Assembly: GCA_002469915.1 (NCBI GenBank)
Contig: DKOG01000244.1
Coordinates: 1-23,755, forward strand
Origin: Bacteroidetes bacterium UBA7368
GTDB taxonomy: Bacteria; Bacteroidota; Rhodothermia; Rhodothermales; UBA10348
Reading direction: 5' to 3'
DNA: 23,755 nucleotides
Every line of letters begins with the position of its first letter. Position 1 is the stretch's first letter. Below are positions 1 to 8,240 of the stretch, piece by piece. The position numbers were made by a program, and so were the translations under genes. The notes below the pieces were generated by a model. It saw only the letters and a list, made by a program, of their open reading frames with translations, was not told where the DNA came from and did not search any database.

Positions 1-302
1 AACGCAATTTGAATGGGCTCATCATTAAGAGCACCAAAATCGATGGGCTTTTCTAACGTAACCAAGGCAGCAACCGAGCCCTTTACAGCCGTAGTCTTTG
101 CGTGCGGTAGTGCAAGCCCTTTTCCCACTCCAGTCGACATGACGCGTTCCCGTTCAAGAACGGCCTCAATGACTTCCTCGGGGTTCAGCACGTCTGGATG
201 TCCAGACACCAAGTTTACGATTTGATTTATCAAATCTGCTTTGTCGGCAGCGGAAACGCCGACAGCAATATTGTCGATATGTAAAAGGTCTTTCAGTTCC
301 AA
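1..302 (-). CDS. PTS IIA (PtsN/fructose-type) domain protein, 3' end cut by window
   Basis: Translating the minus strand from a TTG at 302-300 gives an open frame to the window edge, about 100 residues, starting MELKDLLHIDNIAVGVS. It matches the fructose/nitrogen-type phosphotransferase IIA fold. The phospho-acceptor motif GLALPHAKT places the active histidine near residue 67, and the later segment LEKPIDFGALNDEPIQIA is typical of the family. Known members receive phosphate from HPr or NPr and pass it to a sugar permease or act as regulators; which applies here is unknown because the C-terminus and neighbours lie outside the window. The TTG start is chosen because the purine run AAGAAGAG lies just upstream and the protein then begins where family members begin. 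The frame stays open further upstream, so another start is possible. It lies downstream of the rluD-type gene on the same strand after a 144-base gap. Confidence 0.85.
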   Translation of the reverse strand, partial: MELKDLLHIDNIAVGVSAADKADLINQIVNLVSGHPDVLNPEEVIEAVLERERVMSTGVGKGLALPHAKTTAVKGSVAALVTLEKPIDFGALNDEPIQIA

Positions 303-446
303 GATTCTCTTCTTTTCAACCGTTCGTCCTGTATAGAGCACCCAAAAGACCACGACATCCAATGTGTTTTCGGGAGCTGTAATCTACCAAAAAAAGCACG
401 TCCTACCGATTATTTCGAACGTGTCCACGAAAAATTACAGGAATGA

Positions 447-1532
447 TCAGGCGTGGTCGTAGGCTCGGAGGCGCTCAATCACGTATTCCATATCAGAAGG
501 ACGTTCAACCTCAAAATCCATTTCTTCGCCCGTACTAGGATGTTTGAACCCGAGGGATCGCGCATGTAAGGCCTGTCTTGGAAGTTTTTCAAACAGATTG
601 CGATAGAACGCTTTTCGCTGTCCCTGATCCAACCCAAATCTAATTCGGTCGCCGCCGTACACCTTATCTCCAAAAATTGGATGATTCAAATGAGCAGCAT
701 GGACCCGAATTTGATGCGTCCTTCCGGTCTCAAGTTTGAATTCAGCCAGCGTTGTGTAACCGAAGTGTTCGAGAATCCGATAATGGGTCACGGCCCGCTT
801 GCCTTGCACATTTCTGAGGTTGGTAACGACGGCCATTTTTCTGCGATCGCGTTGATCTCTGGCTACTTCTGCATCTATCGTTCCCGTTTTCTCACTAGGA
901 ACGCCCCAAACAATGGCCTCATACGTTCTCCTGGTCGTTCTTTCCATGAACTGGCGAGACAAAGCAACGTGAGCGACATCATTTTTGGCGGCAACCATCA
1001 ATCCACTGGTGTCTTTATCCAATCGATGAACGATTCCCGGACGCAACACAACGTCACCTTCAAATCGGGGCGATGCATTTAAAGTAGAGAGACCGGTATC
1101 ATCGGCAGTATCAGTTTCATCATCTTCAACCGTGATAGGCGCCCCACCTACATGGTATAATAGGGCGTGCACGAGCGTACCCGTACGGTGACCATAGGCA
1201 GGATGTACCACCATTCCGACGGGCTTATTGACGACAATAACGTCATCGTCCTCATAGTGTATATCCAATGGAATGGGCTCCGGAAGAACCTCTACACGAG
1301 GAGGCCTCATCAAGGAGCACAAGATCTTGTCGCCCGGCTGCACGGCAGAAGAAGGCTTTTTTTGGACCTTGCCGTTTACCTCAACCTGTCCCTCTTTTAT
1401 GCCCCTCTGAACTTTAGCTCGAGTGGCATTCTGAATTTTCTCAGTCAGGTACACGTCCAATCGTTCGGCTTCCCTGTATCCGGGAGGCACGTCAAACTGG
1501 AGGATCGTGAGTTGTTTTTCGGGTTCGCTCAT
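447..1532 (-). CDS. rluD: RluA/RluD-family 23S rRNA pseudouridine synthase
   Basis: The 361-residue protein has an N-terminal S4 RNA-binding domain (about residues 20-80) followed by the RluA-type catalytic domain. The signature HRLDKDTSGL carries the catalytic aspartate near residue 172, and GRTHQIRVH is also present. Family members isomerise uridines in 23S rRNA; RluD proper modifies helix 69. An acidic insert of about 30 residues (VEDDETDTADDTG and following) sits before the catalytic motif and makes the protein longer than the E. coli enzyme. The frame opens at a GTG at 1538, but the ATG two codons later (1532) is the more natural start. It follows dprA on the same strand after 90 bases. 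The exact target among RluA/C/D paralogues is inferred from the S4 domain and overall form, so the symbol is likely but not certain. Confidence 0.93.
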   Translation of the reverse strand: MSEPEKQLTILQFDVPPGYREAERLDVYLTEKIQNATRAKVQRGIKEGQVEVNGKVQKKPSSAVQPGDKILCSLMRPPRVEVLPEPIPLDIHYEDDDVIVVNKPVGMVVHPAYGHRTGTLVHALLYHVGGAPITVEDDETDTADDTGLSTLNASPRFEGDVVLRPGIVHRLDKDTSGLMVAAKNDVAHVALSRQFMERTTRRTYEAIVWGVPSEKTGTIDAEVARDQRDRRKMAVVTNLRNVQGKRAVTHYRILEHFGYTTLAEFKLETGRTHQIRVHAAHLNHPIFGDKVYGGDRIRFGLDQGQRKAFYRNLFEKLPRQALHARSLGFKHPSTGEEMDFEVERPSDMEYVIERLRAYDHA

Positions 1533-1622
1533 GGACACAGTTTACCAAATTCGTCCCTAGTGATTTGAAAAGACTAGGGGAATTGGGATATCGCACGATT
1601 ATCACTTACGAGATCGACCGGC

Positions 1623-2798
1623 TCACTTTGATCGACCGGTGCGGATGAATCTATTGCCGGGTAACTCACGAATTTCGCCATCGCATTCGAGCAACAGAAT
1701 GGCGGACCACAGCTGTCCTCCCGGATGGTTCAACTTCTCTTGAAGTTGTTCGATATGGAGTTCACCTAAGTCCAGAAGCTTCAAAATACGTGCTTCAAGT
1801 TCACTCCTCGGCAATGTGGGCTTTTTTGTGATATCAGTTATTTCAGGAGTTAGGGTCTGCAGCACGCCCGCTTTACGCAGGTTTTCCAAGACCTGATCCG
1901 CTGATGAAAAGAGGGCTGCTGTCGTTTCCGCGAGTAACGCGTTTGTGCCACTTGATGTTAATTCGTCAATACGACCAGGCACTGCAAATAAATCTCGTTC
2001 CTGGTCGAGACATAGCCTAGCCGTAATCAAAGCTCCCGCTCGGGGGAAGGCCTCTACGATGATTGTGCAATGTGAGAGTCCGCTAATAATTCGATTGCGC
2101 ACCGGAAAAAACCGGGCCTCAGGCGAGGTTTCAGGTGAGTACTCCGAAAGCACAGCACCCGACCGCGCAATTTTGTGGGCAAGTTGTACGTGCTCCCTCG
2201 GATACAAGGCTCCGATTCCGCTTCCTAAAACAGCTATTGTTTTGCCCCCTGCATCCAGCGCCCCTTCGTGAGCTGCCCGATCAATTCCATAGGCAAGGCC
2301 GCTCACCACGGTAACTCCGGAAGAGGCTAAGGCATGTGCCACCTTGTGCGCCGTGCGTCGGCCGTAGGCCGACGCACGGCGCGTACCTACGATGGAAACA
2401 CAAGGTTGATGAAAAGCTTCTACTTGCCCCTGAAACCAAAAATAGGGCGGTGGGTCGCTAATTTGACGCAGTAATTTCGGATAGGAGGCATCCGGATACC
2501 CAATCATTTCGATGCCTTCAACTTCGCGATACCCACTCGCACGAGCAGACCGCCGGGCCTTCATCAATCTCTGACGCCTACGAGGTCCCATTCCCCGGGC
2601 AGTTATCGTTCCATTACGGACGGCTTTCCACACCTGCCTTGCAGATATATACTTTTCGTACAACGACTTTTGTCCCGCCGGACCCAACCCAGGCACAGCA
2701 TTTAACTCGAAACGAGCTGTCCACTCTGCAGAGTCAATGGATTCAACTCGTTGAGATCCCCTCTTCTTCGAGGCCGAACGATCTGGATGTATTGACAT
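1623..2798 (-). CDS. dprA: DNA-processing protein DprA (Smf)
   Basis: This 391-residue protein has the DprA layout. A short helix-hairpin-helix-like N-terminus carries NAVPGLGPAGQ near residue 34. The Rossmann-like domain contains IVGTRRASAYGRR, VVSGLAYGIDRAAHEGAL and the run FFPVRNRIISGLS. A C-terminal winged helix ends LPGNRFIRTGRSK. DprA binds incoming single-stranded DNA during natural transformation and loads RecA. The ATG at 2798 lies inside the last 56 bases of obg in another frame, so the two genes overlap and are probably cotranslated. A start inside DprA would cut the conserved N-terminus. A striking perfect inverted repeat lies within the codons for the conserved GTRRASAYGRR motif and is listed separately. 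Confidence 0.95.
   Translation of the reverse strand: MSIHPDRSASKKRGSQRVESIDSAEWTARFELNAVPGLGPAGQKSLYEKYISARQVWKAVRNGTITARGMGPRRRQRLMKARRSARASGYREVEGIEMIGYPDASYPKLLRQISDPPPYFWFQGQVEAFHQPCVSIVGTRRASAYGRRTAHKVAHALASSGVTVVSGLAYGIDRAAHEGALDAGGKTIAVLGSGIGALYPREHVQLAHKIARSGAVLSEYSPETSPEARFFPVRNRIISGLSHCTIIVEAFPRAGALITARLCLDQERDLFAVPGRIDELTSSGTNALLAETTAALFSSADQVLENLRKAGVLQTLTPEITDITKKPTLPRSELEARILKLLDLGELHIEQLQEKLNHPGGQLWSAILLLECDGEIRELPGNRFIRTGRSK
2348..2382. repeat. perfect 16-bp inverted repeat with 3-base loop inside dprA
   Basis: Positions 2348-2363 (GCGCCGTGCGTCGGCC) are the exact reverse complement of 2367-2382, separated by GTA. The repeat lies entirely within the coding sequence of dprA and covers most of the conserved RRASAYGRRTA motif; the loop is the tyrosine codon. 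As RNA it would form a very stable GC-rich hairpin in the middle of the message. Confidence 0.95.
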
Positions 2799-3780
2799 GG
2801 TTCCACATCTCCCTCTTCAATTCCTTTAATCCCATGTGCGCTACCGAGCTAAATGCTAAAACGCCAACGTCATCTGGAAGAACAGACCGGGCTTCCTTCA
2901 ACAATTTAGCGAGTTCATCTGCTGGTAATAAGTCCGTTTTCGAAATGCCCACCATTCGAGGTTTTTCGAGCATGCGAGCATCAAATTCCCGCAATTCATT
3001 GAGTAGTGTCTCATACTCGGCACCAATATCTTCACTCGTAACCGGTACCATGAACAAGAGTACTGCATTCCGCTCAATGTGCTTCAGAAACTGAATACCG
3101 AGTCCTTTGCCTTCATGGGCGCCCTCGATAATTCCCGGTATATCGGCAATCACGAACGACTCAAAATCCCCTACAGACACGACTCCCAAAGAAGGCGCGA
3201 GCGTGGTAAAAGGATAATCAGCGATTTTAGGGCGCGCGGCTGAAAGACTGGCAACAAGCGTACTTTTTCCTGCATTCGGGAAACCAACCAGACCTACATC
3301 GGCCAGAAGCTTCAGCTCTAACGTGATATTAAACTCTTCGCCTGGCTCTCCCGGTTGCGCATGTCGAGGCGTTCGGTTGGTAGCTGATTTAAAAAAAGTA
3401 TTTCCTTTTCCTCCCCTGCCCCCTTTGGCCAATTCGATGGACTCACCTGCGACTAGCAGCTCCCCAATTACCAAACCTGTATCGGAATTTTTGATTACCG
3501 TACCCACGGGCACCCGGAGCAAAATGTTATCGCCATCTTTTCCTTTCTTGAGAGAACTCCCCCCAGATTCACCGTTTCCAGCAAACTGATGCCGATTATA
3601 GCGATGGTCTAGCAAGGTGTATAGATGTGACTCAGCAACCATAGTTACCGAACCACCGTCCCCTCCATCGCCCCCGTTGGGTCCTCCCATCGGCTCATAT
3701 TTTTCGCGGCGAAAGGCTACACGTCCTGAGCCGCCCTTTCCACTTCGAATCGAAATCGTTACGTAATCGACAAACTTCAT
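2743..3780 (-). CDS. obg: Obg-family GTPase (CgtA/ObgE)
   Basis: The 345-residue protein has the glycine-rich N-terminal Obg fold (residues 1-158, with GGDGGDGGSV) and a GTPase domain with G1 GFPNAGKST (166-174) and G3 DIPG (213-216). The G4 position reads SKTD (280-283) instead of NKxD, a change I believe occurs in other Bacteroidota Obg proteins. A short acidic tail follows. Obg associates with the 50S ribosomal subunit, acts in its assembly and links GTP and ppGpp levels to growth. It appears to be the first gene of the minus-strand unit obg-dprA-rluD. The 142-base gap to the divergent rnhA must hold the promoters for both directions. Confidence 0.97.
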   Translation of the reverse strand: MKFVDYVTISIRSGKGGSGRVAFRREKYEPMGGPNGGDGGDGGSVTMVAESHLYTLLDHRYNRHQFAGNGESGGSSLKKGKDGDNILLRVPVGTVIKNSDTGLVIGELLVAGESIELAKGGRGGKGNTFFKSATNRTPRHAQPGEPGEEFNITLELKLLADVGLVGFPNAGKSTLVASLSAARPKIADYPFTTLAPSLGVVSVGDFESFVIADIPGIIEGAHEGKGLGIQFLKHIERNAVLLFMVPVTSEDIGAEYETLLNELREFDARMLEKPRMVGISKTDLLPADELAKLLKEARSVLPDDVGVLAFSSVAHMGLKELKREMWNHVNTSRSFGLEEEGISTS

Positions 3781-3922
3781 ACTGATCTACTGAAATTGAT
3801 TTCTTCAGGGCGCTATCTTCTGCACCGTGTGCTGAGTATCGTGAGCTGCACCATTTCATTGGTGCGGAATCCAAAAGTACGCCCGTATACGCTGAACCTC
3901 GCAGTCCGCTCCCCAACGACAC

Positions 3923-4363
3923 ATGGCCAACAAACACATAACCATTTATACCGATGGAGCTTGCTCCGGAAATCCAGGCCCAGGTGGCTGGGCATCACTA
4001 CTGATGTACAATGGAAAGGAGAGGATTCTCACGGGCGCCGAGCCAGATACGACCAATAACAGAATGGAGTTAGCCGCTGTTGTGGAGTCCTTGCGCGTCT
4101 TGAAAGAGCCCTGCAGCGTGGCTGTACACACAGATAGCGCCTATATCGTGAACGCATTCAATGACAACTGGATAGAGAATTGGATTAAGCGAGGTTGGAA
4201 AACGGCAGGAAAGAAAACCGTGAAAAATCAGGACTTGTGGAAAGACCTCCTCAAACAAATGGAAATACATGACGTGAAATTCGTCAAGGTCAAGGGGCAT
4301 TCCGACGATGAGCTGAACAATCGAGTAGATCGCCTAGCCGTAGAAGCCAGAGAACTGGGCTAG
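3923..4363 (+). CDS. rnhA: Ribonuclease HI
   Basis: The 146-residue protein has all the RNase HI landmarks: TDGACSGNPGPGGW with the first catalytic aspartate (D11), TTNNRMEL (E49), HTDSAYI (D71), and KGHSDDELNNRVDRLA with histidine 126 and aspartate 136. The basic stretch WIKRGWKTAGKK is the hybrid-binding handle. The enzyme cuts the RNA strand of RNA-DNA hybrids during replication and R-loop removal. It is a single plus-strand gene, divergent from obg. It converges on the yigZ-type gene with only two bases between the stop codons, leaving no room for a separate terminator. Confidence 0.97.
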   Translation: MANKHITIYTDGACSGNPGPGGWASLLMYNGKERILTGAEPDTTNNRMELAAVVESLRVLKEPCSVAVHTDSAYIVNAFNDNWIENWIKRGWKTAGKKTVKNQDLWKDLLKQMEIHDVKFVKVKGHSDDELNNRVDRLAVEARELG

Positions 4364-4365
4364 AA

Positions 4366-4980
4366 TTATTCAGTGCGTACCGTTCCGCGCCCGGACAGTG
4401 ATTCCCTGATGGCATCTGCGAAAGCGTCCGCTTCTATGGAGCGAACATCCAGAATAATTACGGTGTCATCCCCATACTTCGTGTCCACCCGTTTTGCATC
4501 AAACTGGCTAATAACATGCATGGCCGGAGACGTGTCTTCGTATCCAAATTGAAAATGCATGCGAGTGCGTGGAATGACTTCCAAGATTGGAGCGGCATCC
4601 AGGGCTTCTTTGGCGGCGTCTCCGTAAGCCCGGACTAGGCCACCGGTGCCCAATTTGGTTCCTCCATAATATCGAATCACGACGACCATCGTGTTGGTAA
4701 GCTCTTTCCCTTCAATTTGCCTAAATATGGGAAGTCCGGCGGACGAACTCGGCTCTCCGTCATCGCTGTATCGAAACGTCTCTCCTTGCTTTCCTATGCG
4801 CCAGGCACTGCAATGATGCGTCGCGTCATAGTCTCGTTTCCGAATGGATGCGAGAGCTTGCTCTGCCTCCGATACATCAGAAACAGGAAGGGCCTCGGCA
4901 ATAAACCGAGACCCTTTAATTTTGATCGAAGCCGTTGAAGGTCCGTCAAGTACTAGATAAGTGTCACCCGCATTATGCAT
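4366..4980 (-). CDS. YigZ/IMPACT-family protein
   Basis: The 204-residue protein matches the IMPACT/YigZ (UPF0029) family. The N-terminal domain has KIKGSRFIAEALPV, DATHHCSAWRIG, YSDDGEPSSSAGLPI and the signature VVIRYYGGTKLGTGGLVRAYGDAA; a ferredoxin-like C-terminal domain of about 70 residues follows. Eukaryotic IMPACT regulates the kinase GCN2; the bacterial role is unsettled, and ribosome or RNA binding has been suggested. It lies 20 bases downstream of rlpA on the same strand and is the last gene of the minus-strand run that starts at psd. Confidence 0.92.
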   Translation of the reverse strand: MHNAGDTYLVLDGPSTASIKIKGSRFIAEALPVSDVSEAEQALASIRKRDYDATHHCSAWRIGKQGETFRYSDDGEPSSSAGLPIFRQIEGKELTNTMVVVIRYYGGTKLGTGGLVRAYGDAAKEALDAAPILEVIPRTRMHFQFGYEDTSPAMHVISQFDAKRVDTKYGDDTVIILDVRSIEADAFADAIRESLSGRGTVRTE

Positions 4981-5000
4981 GGGGCAATATATATATCGTT

Positions 5001-5795
5001 TTAGGAAATCACCTTCCGAAGAAAACTATCTTGGCCTTCGGACCATAATTTAGACTGCACTGTTCGGGCAGGCTCTTCGTCCTCGAACTGACTGTAATAG
5101 ACTCGAAAAGAGACTTCGCCTTCCGATTCCACACTAGATACCCATGCCTGTTCAAATTGGTTAGCTAATCGAGTGGCATGCTCTTGCGTTGCAAACGAAC
5201 CAATTTGTAGAGTAAATACATTGGGATTCGACGATGCAATCTGTCGAGACACTTTCTGAAGGGATGTTTCAATTTCGGGTGCAGATGTCACGTCCACTGT
5301 TGGTTTAGACACTGGAGCAGGCGGTCCTATGGCCTCCACAGACTGGTTTGGGTCTGATTCGTTGTTGGCCAGGATGTCGATGTAATCGAGAATAGTCACT
5401 CGCACCTCGGCCGCACCAGATTCAAATAAACCAAGTTTTTCTGCCGCTGCTCCGGAAAGGTCAATGATCTGATTCGATCCCGACTTTATCCGGTCATTGA
5501 TCCGAACAGTTACGGACGTTCCATTAGCCATATTCTGAACGCGAACCATCGTATCGAAAGGAAGCGTTGCATGGGCTGCCGACATGGCCTTGTGATCATA
5601 CCGTTCACCTGATACGGTTTTAGCCCCGTGCTTACTCAGGTTGTGCCAACTGGCGTGGCCCGTTTCGGAAACTTCATTGCTAGATAGAGCTTGAGCCTGA
5701 ACCGTATTTGGCAACACTGCAATAAGAAGTGTAGCTACCAGTAGGGCTACAACGAGCCAAACGGATGAAAGAAATTGTTTTGTTGTGATAATCAT
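5001..5795 (-). CDS. rlpA: RlpA-like septal lytic transglycosylase with SPOR domain
   Basis: From the ATG at 5795 the protein has 264 residues. It starts with a signal peptide (MIITTKQFLSS, then a hydrophobic run ending VQAQA). Next is a double-psi beta-barrel domain with ETGHASWHNLSKHG, SAAHATLPFDT and VRINDRIKSGSN; the His of SAAHATLPF and the Asp of INDR match catalytic residues of Pseudomonas RlpA. A linker and a C-terminal SPOR domain (FTLQIGSFATQEHATRLANQF) follow. RlpA cleaves denuded glycan strands, and SPOR targets it to the septum. The frame is open to an ATG at 5915, but 5795 is preferred because GGAGAGGA lies just upstream and the signal peptide then begins at residue 1. There is no lipobox cysteine, so the product looks periplasmic, not a lipoprotein. 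A 200-base gap to clpS allows its own promoter. Confidence 0.93.
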   Translation of the reverse strand: MIITTKQFLSSVWLVVALLVATLLIAVLPNTVQAQALSSNEVSETGHASWHNLSKHGAKTVSGERYDHKAMSAAHATLPFDTMVRVQNMANGTSVTVRINDRIKSGSNQIIDLSGAAAEKLGLFESGAAEVRVTILDYIDILANNESDPNQSVEAIGPPAPVSKPTVDVTSAPEIETSLQKVSRQIASSNPNVFTLQIGSFATQEHATRLANQFEQAWVSSVESEGEVSFRVYYSQFEDEEPARTVQSKLWSEGQDSFLRKVIS

Positions 5796-5995
5796 GGCAG
5801 TCCTCTCCAGAGGTTTTGTTGTCCTTCTCCCATTTAGAAGCCAACAAATGTGCCATCTCTTTGAGTTAGCCGAAAACAGCCCCAAATCACTGCTTTTGAT
5901 TTCTATTCGGGGCAATCAGATGCAATTATGTCCGATTTCAAGTGCATTTCTTTCCAAATCCGGCAAAAAGATCCGTTTTGCACCCCGCGAATGAC

Positions 5996-6289
5996 CTATC
6001 CCCTAATCTCGGTAACGAGGCCTATCTCCTTCAGTACGCCCTGCACTTTGAAGCAAGGCTCGAACTCATCTTCGAAAACGAGCGCCTTCCCTTCCCGATG
6101 CACCTTCCATGAGAGATCTTCAGCACGTCCCACAGAGCACCCAGTCGCCTTTACTAGCTGATTGATGACTTCTTCAAAGGTGTGAATGTCATCATCGTAA
6201 AGAATGACTTTCCAGACTGTCTCGGCCTGCACCTCGACAGCAACATCAACTTGTGTTTGAGTCCGAGACTCAGCTAACCACCACTTCAT
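5996..6289 (-). CDS. clpS: ATP-dependent Clp protease adaptor ClpS
   Basis: The 97-residue protein has the ClpS core: VWKVILYDDDIHTFEEVINQ, KATGCSVGRAEDLSWKVHREGKALVF, and a C-terminal KEIGLVTEI strand. ClpS binds N-degron residues and delivers substrates to ClpA or ClpC with ClpP. The usual N-D-D of the binding region reads D-D-D here and the following residues are IHTF, a variant seen in divergent ClpS proteins. Its ATG lies 20 bases inside the end of purS in another frame, suggesting translational coupling. No clp ATPase gene is nearby. Confidence 0.93.
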   Translation of the reverse strand: MKWWLAESRTQTQVDVAVEVQAETVWKVILYDDDIHTFEEVINQLVKATGCSVGRAEDLSWKVHREGKALVFEDEFEPCFKVQGVLKEIGLVTEIRG

Positions 6290-6527
6290 TTAGCTCAATA
6301 TGGTAATCTTCCATGACTGGGTTAGATAGCAACTGCGAACAGGCTTGCTCAGCAACCTTTAGGGCTTCATCACGTGAACCTGCTTCCAGATCCATTTCGA
6401 CGAATTTCCCAATACGAACTGAAGAAACCGAATCAAATCCCAACTCGCCTAGAGCATGATGAGATGCTTTTCCCTGAGGATCGAGAATGGACGGTCGGAG
6501 CGTAATCGTGATATGTGCTTTGAACAT
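6270..6527 (-). CDS. purS: Phosphoribosylformylglycinamidine synthase subunit PurS
   Basis: From the ATG at 6527 the protein has 85 residues, the usual PurS length: MFKAHITITLRPSILDPQG, HHALGELGFDSVSSVRIGKFVEM, and a final YHIELNEV. PurS bridges PurQ and small PurL in the FGAM synthase complex of purine synthesis. The frame is open to 6599, but the extra 24 residues do not fit the family. PurS commonly sits beside purQ or purL; here it lies between pssA and clpS, with clpS overlapping its end by 20 bases, so its partners must be encoded elsewhere. Confidence 0.92.
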   Translation of the reverse strand: MFKAHITITLRPSILDPQGKASHHALGELGFDSVSSVRIGKFVEMDLEAGSRDEALKVAEQACSQLLSNPVMEDYHIELNEVVVS

Positions 6528-6604
6528 GGACTGGATTTGATTAATTCGATTGATTAAGCATTCACAGGCGGTCAAAAATACAAAATTAACCGGGCCCAAC
6601 CTCT

Positions 6605-7462
6605 CTATTCCGATGGGTTTTCAGTTGAGATCTCATCAGGCTCCGTTTCTCTCACGGCTTTTACAAAGCCAGCGAATGCCAAAACGAGTCCGCCCAACAG
6701 ATACACTACCATAACAAACAGGAGGCCTCTGGCCCTGAAAAATACCGTAATTAGAAATCCGGTGAAGTAGATCAGGGTCTTAATTCGGTGATTCCGAATG
6801 TACTCAATAGAAGCTCGGGGAACGGAGTCGAAGGGAATATTGGAGACCATCAGACCTGAAACCAAGATGACGGTCACTAACATGACCGTCATATCACTTC
6901 CATTCTGGCTGACCATGGCTACAATATCAGCATTCAAGATGATGGCAACGATAGAAACTGCGGCCACAGGAATGGGAATACCCGTAAAGGTATCTTTTTT
7001 CTCGCCCTCATAACCAGCGTTAAATCGGGCTAGTCGGACGGCTCCAGCCATGGCAGGTAATGCAGAAATGATGACGCCTGGCGTACCGTACTCACTCAAA
7101 CCAAACCCATAAATCATAAACGAAGGAGCAATACCAAACGAGACAATATCAGCCAAGCTGTCCAGCTCCATTCCAAAATTGCTTGTTCCGTTCGTCAGAC
7201 GGGCTAATGTGCCATCTAGCATGTCGAAAAAACTGGCCAAAAAGATTAGCCAACCAGCATACTCCAACCGCCCTTCCAACACTTGAACCAGTGACAAAAA
7301 CCCACAGAACAGGTTCATCAGAGTAAAAAAGGAAGGCACTGCAGAGCGCGGAATTTTTCTGGGACCCTTACGTCCCTTATTCCCACGATACAAGATGAGT
7401 CGCTGTCTGAAACGTCGCTGTTTCAGCCCTGGAAGAATGTTCTGTTTTTTGGCTCGTAACAT
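6605..7462 (-). CDS. pssA: CDP-diacylglycerol--serine O-phosphatidyltransferase
   Basis: The 285-residue integral membrane protein carries the complete CDP-alcohol phosphatidyltransferase signature: D80 and D83-G84-x2-A87-R88, then G97, D101 and D105 (DGTLARLTNG through ELDSLAD). A basic N-terminal stretch of about 38 residues precedes the first membrane helix, and roughly seven hydrophobic segments follow. The enzyme joins CDP-diacylglycerol and serine to give phosphatidylserine in the inner membrane. The start lies 9 bases after the stop of psd, so the two successive enzymes of phosphatidylethanolamine synthesis are cotranscribed. The acidic tail ends EPDEISTENPSE. Confidence 0.96.
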   Translation of the reverse strand: MLRAKKQNILPGLKQRRFRQRLILYRGNKGRKGPRKIPRSAVPSFFTLMNLFCGFLSLVQVLEGRLEYAGWLIFLASFFDMLDGTLARLTNGTSNFGMELDSLADIVSFGIAPSFMIYGFGLSEYGTPGVIISALPAMAGAVRLARFNAGYEGEKKDTFTGIPIPVAAVSIVAIILNADIVAMVSQNGSDMTVMLVTVILVSGLMVSNIPFDSVPRASIEYIRNHRIKTLIYFTGFLITVFFRARGLLFVMVVYLLGGLVLAFAGFVKAVRETEPDEISTENPSE

Positions 7463-7471
7463 GAGGCTCTA

Positions 7472-8185
7472 TTAGTTCGAAGTAGGAAGATATCCCAGAG
7501 TCGTCAATCCTCCCTGCACTTTATCGCCAACCTTCACAATGATCTCGGAATCTCTTGATACAACAATATCCATCCGCGAGCCAAATTTTACAATCCCGAA
7601 CCGTTCTCCGACCTGCACGGAATCACCGACAGTCACGTGATAGACGATACGCCGGGCTACGGCACCGGCAATCTGTTTAAAGAGCACTTTTTCTCCTGAG
7701 GGATGAAGCAATCCCAATTGAGAGCGTTCATTCAACTCACTAGCCTTTTCGTGCCAGGCCACCAGATAATCCCCAGGTACGTATTCGTCAAACTCAATGA
7801 CCCCAGTAGAAGGGATACGATTGACATGAACGTTCAAAGGCGATAGAAATACGGAAATCTGTTTCGCAGGTCCTTTGTGATACAGCGGCTCATCAATATT
7901 AATAATCTTCAACACCTTGCCATCTGCAGGTGAGAGAATCGTGTTTGCGGGTACTTCTGGAATCGTTCGTTTCGGATCCCGAAAGAAATACAAGGTGAAC
8001 AAAACGATCAAGAGAGCAAATCCTTGAATAAGTCCGCCCGGAATACCACCGGTCATCCAGCCCAAGGTCCCAATGATACCACCCATTACAAGCGAGGCGA
8101 TTATTAACGCGTATCCTTCTTTTGCGAACATATCTGAACGTTTCGGGCGAAGTGGGTGGACTAATGGGAAACCCGAAAATACCAT
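7472..8185 (-). CDS. psd: Phosphatidylserine decarboxylase proenzyme (PSD-A type)
   Basis: The 237-residue protein has two N-terminal membrane helices (residues 25-68), FFRDPKRTIP, SPADGKV (D88), FLSPLNVHVNR (H120) and the self-cleavage site KFGSRMD, where Ser203 becomes the pyruvoyl group. The enzyme decarboxylates phosphatidylserine to phosphatidylethanolamine; the short form is the PSD-A/archaetidylserine-decarboxylase type. A second possible start at ATG 8131 (MFAKEGYALI, 219 residues) matches the usual N-terminus equally well. It is the first gene of the minus-strand run and is divergent from mtaB; the later start would give a roomier shared promoter region. Confidence 0.95.
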   Translation of the reverse strand: MVFSGFPLVHPLRPKRSDMFAKEGYALIIASLVMGGIIGTLGWMTGGIPGGLIQGFALLIVLFTLYFFRDPKRTIPEVPANTILSPADGKVLKIINIDEPLYHKGPAKQISVFLSPLNVHVNRIPSTGVIEFDEYVPGDYLVAWHEKASELNERSQLGLLHPSGEKVLFKQIAGAVARRIVYHVTVGDSVQVGERFGIVKFGSRMDIVVSRDSEIIVKVGDKVQGGLTTLGYLPTSN

Positions 8186-8240
8186 CTTCGTTCGATAGCA
8201 GCCCTATCTGTACACAAGATTCTTCTATAGGTCCACTGAT

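Noticed and set aside
2743..2798. Possible sequencing error at the obg-dprA overlap
   Set aside because: Both proteins have normal ends in their own frames, and a short overlap in an operon is ordinary.
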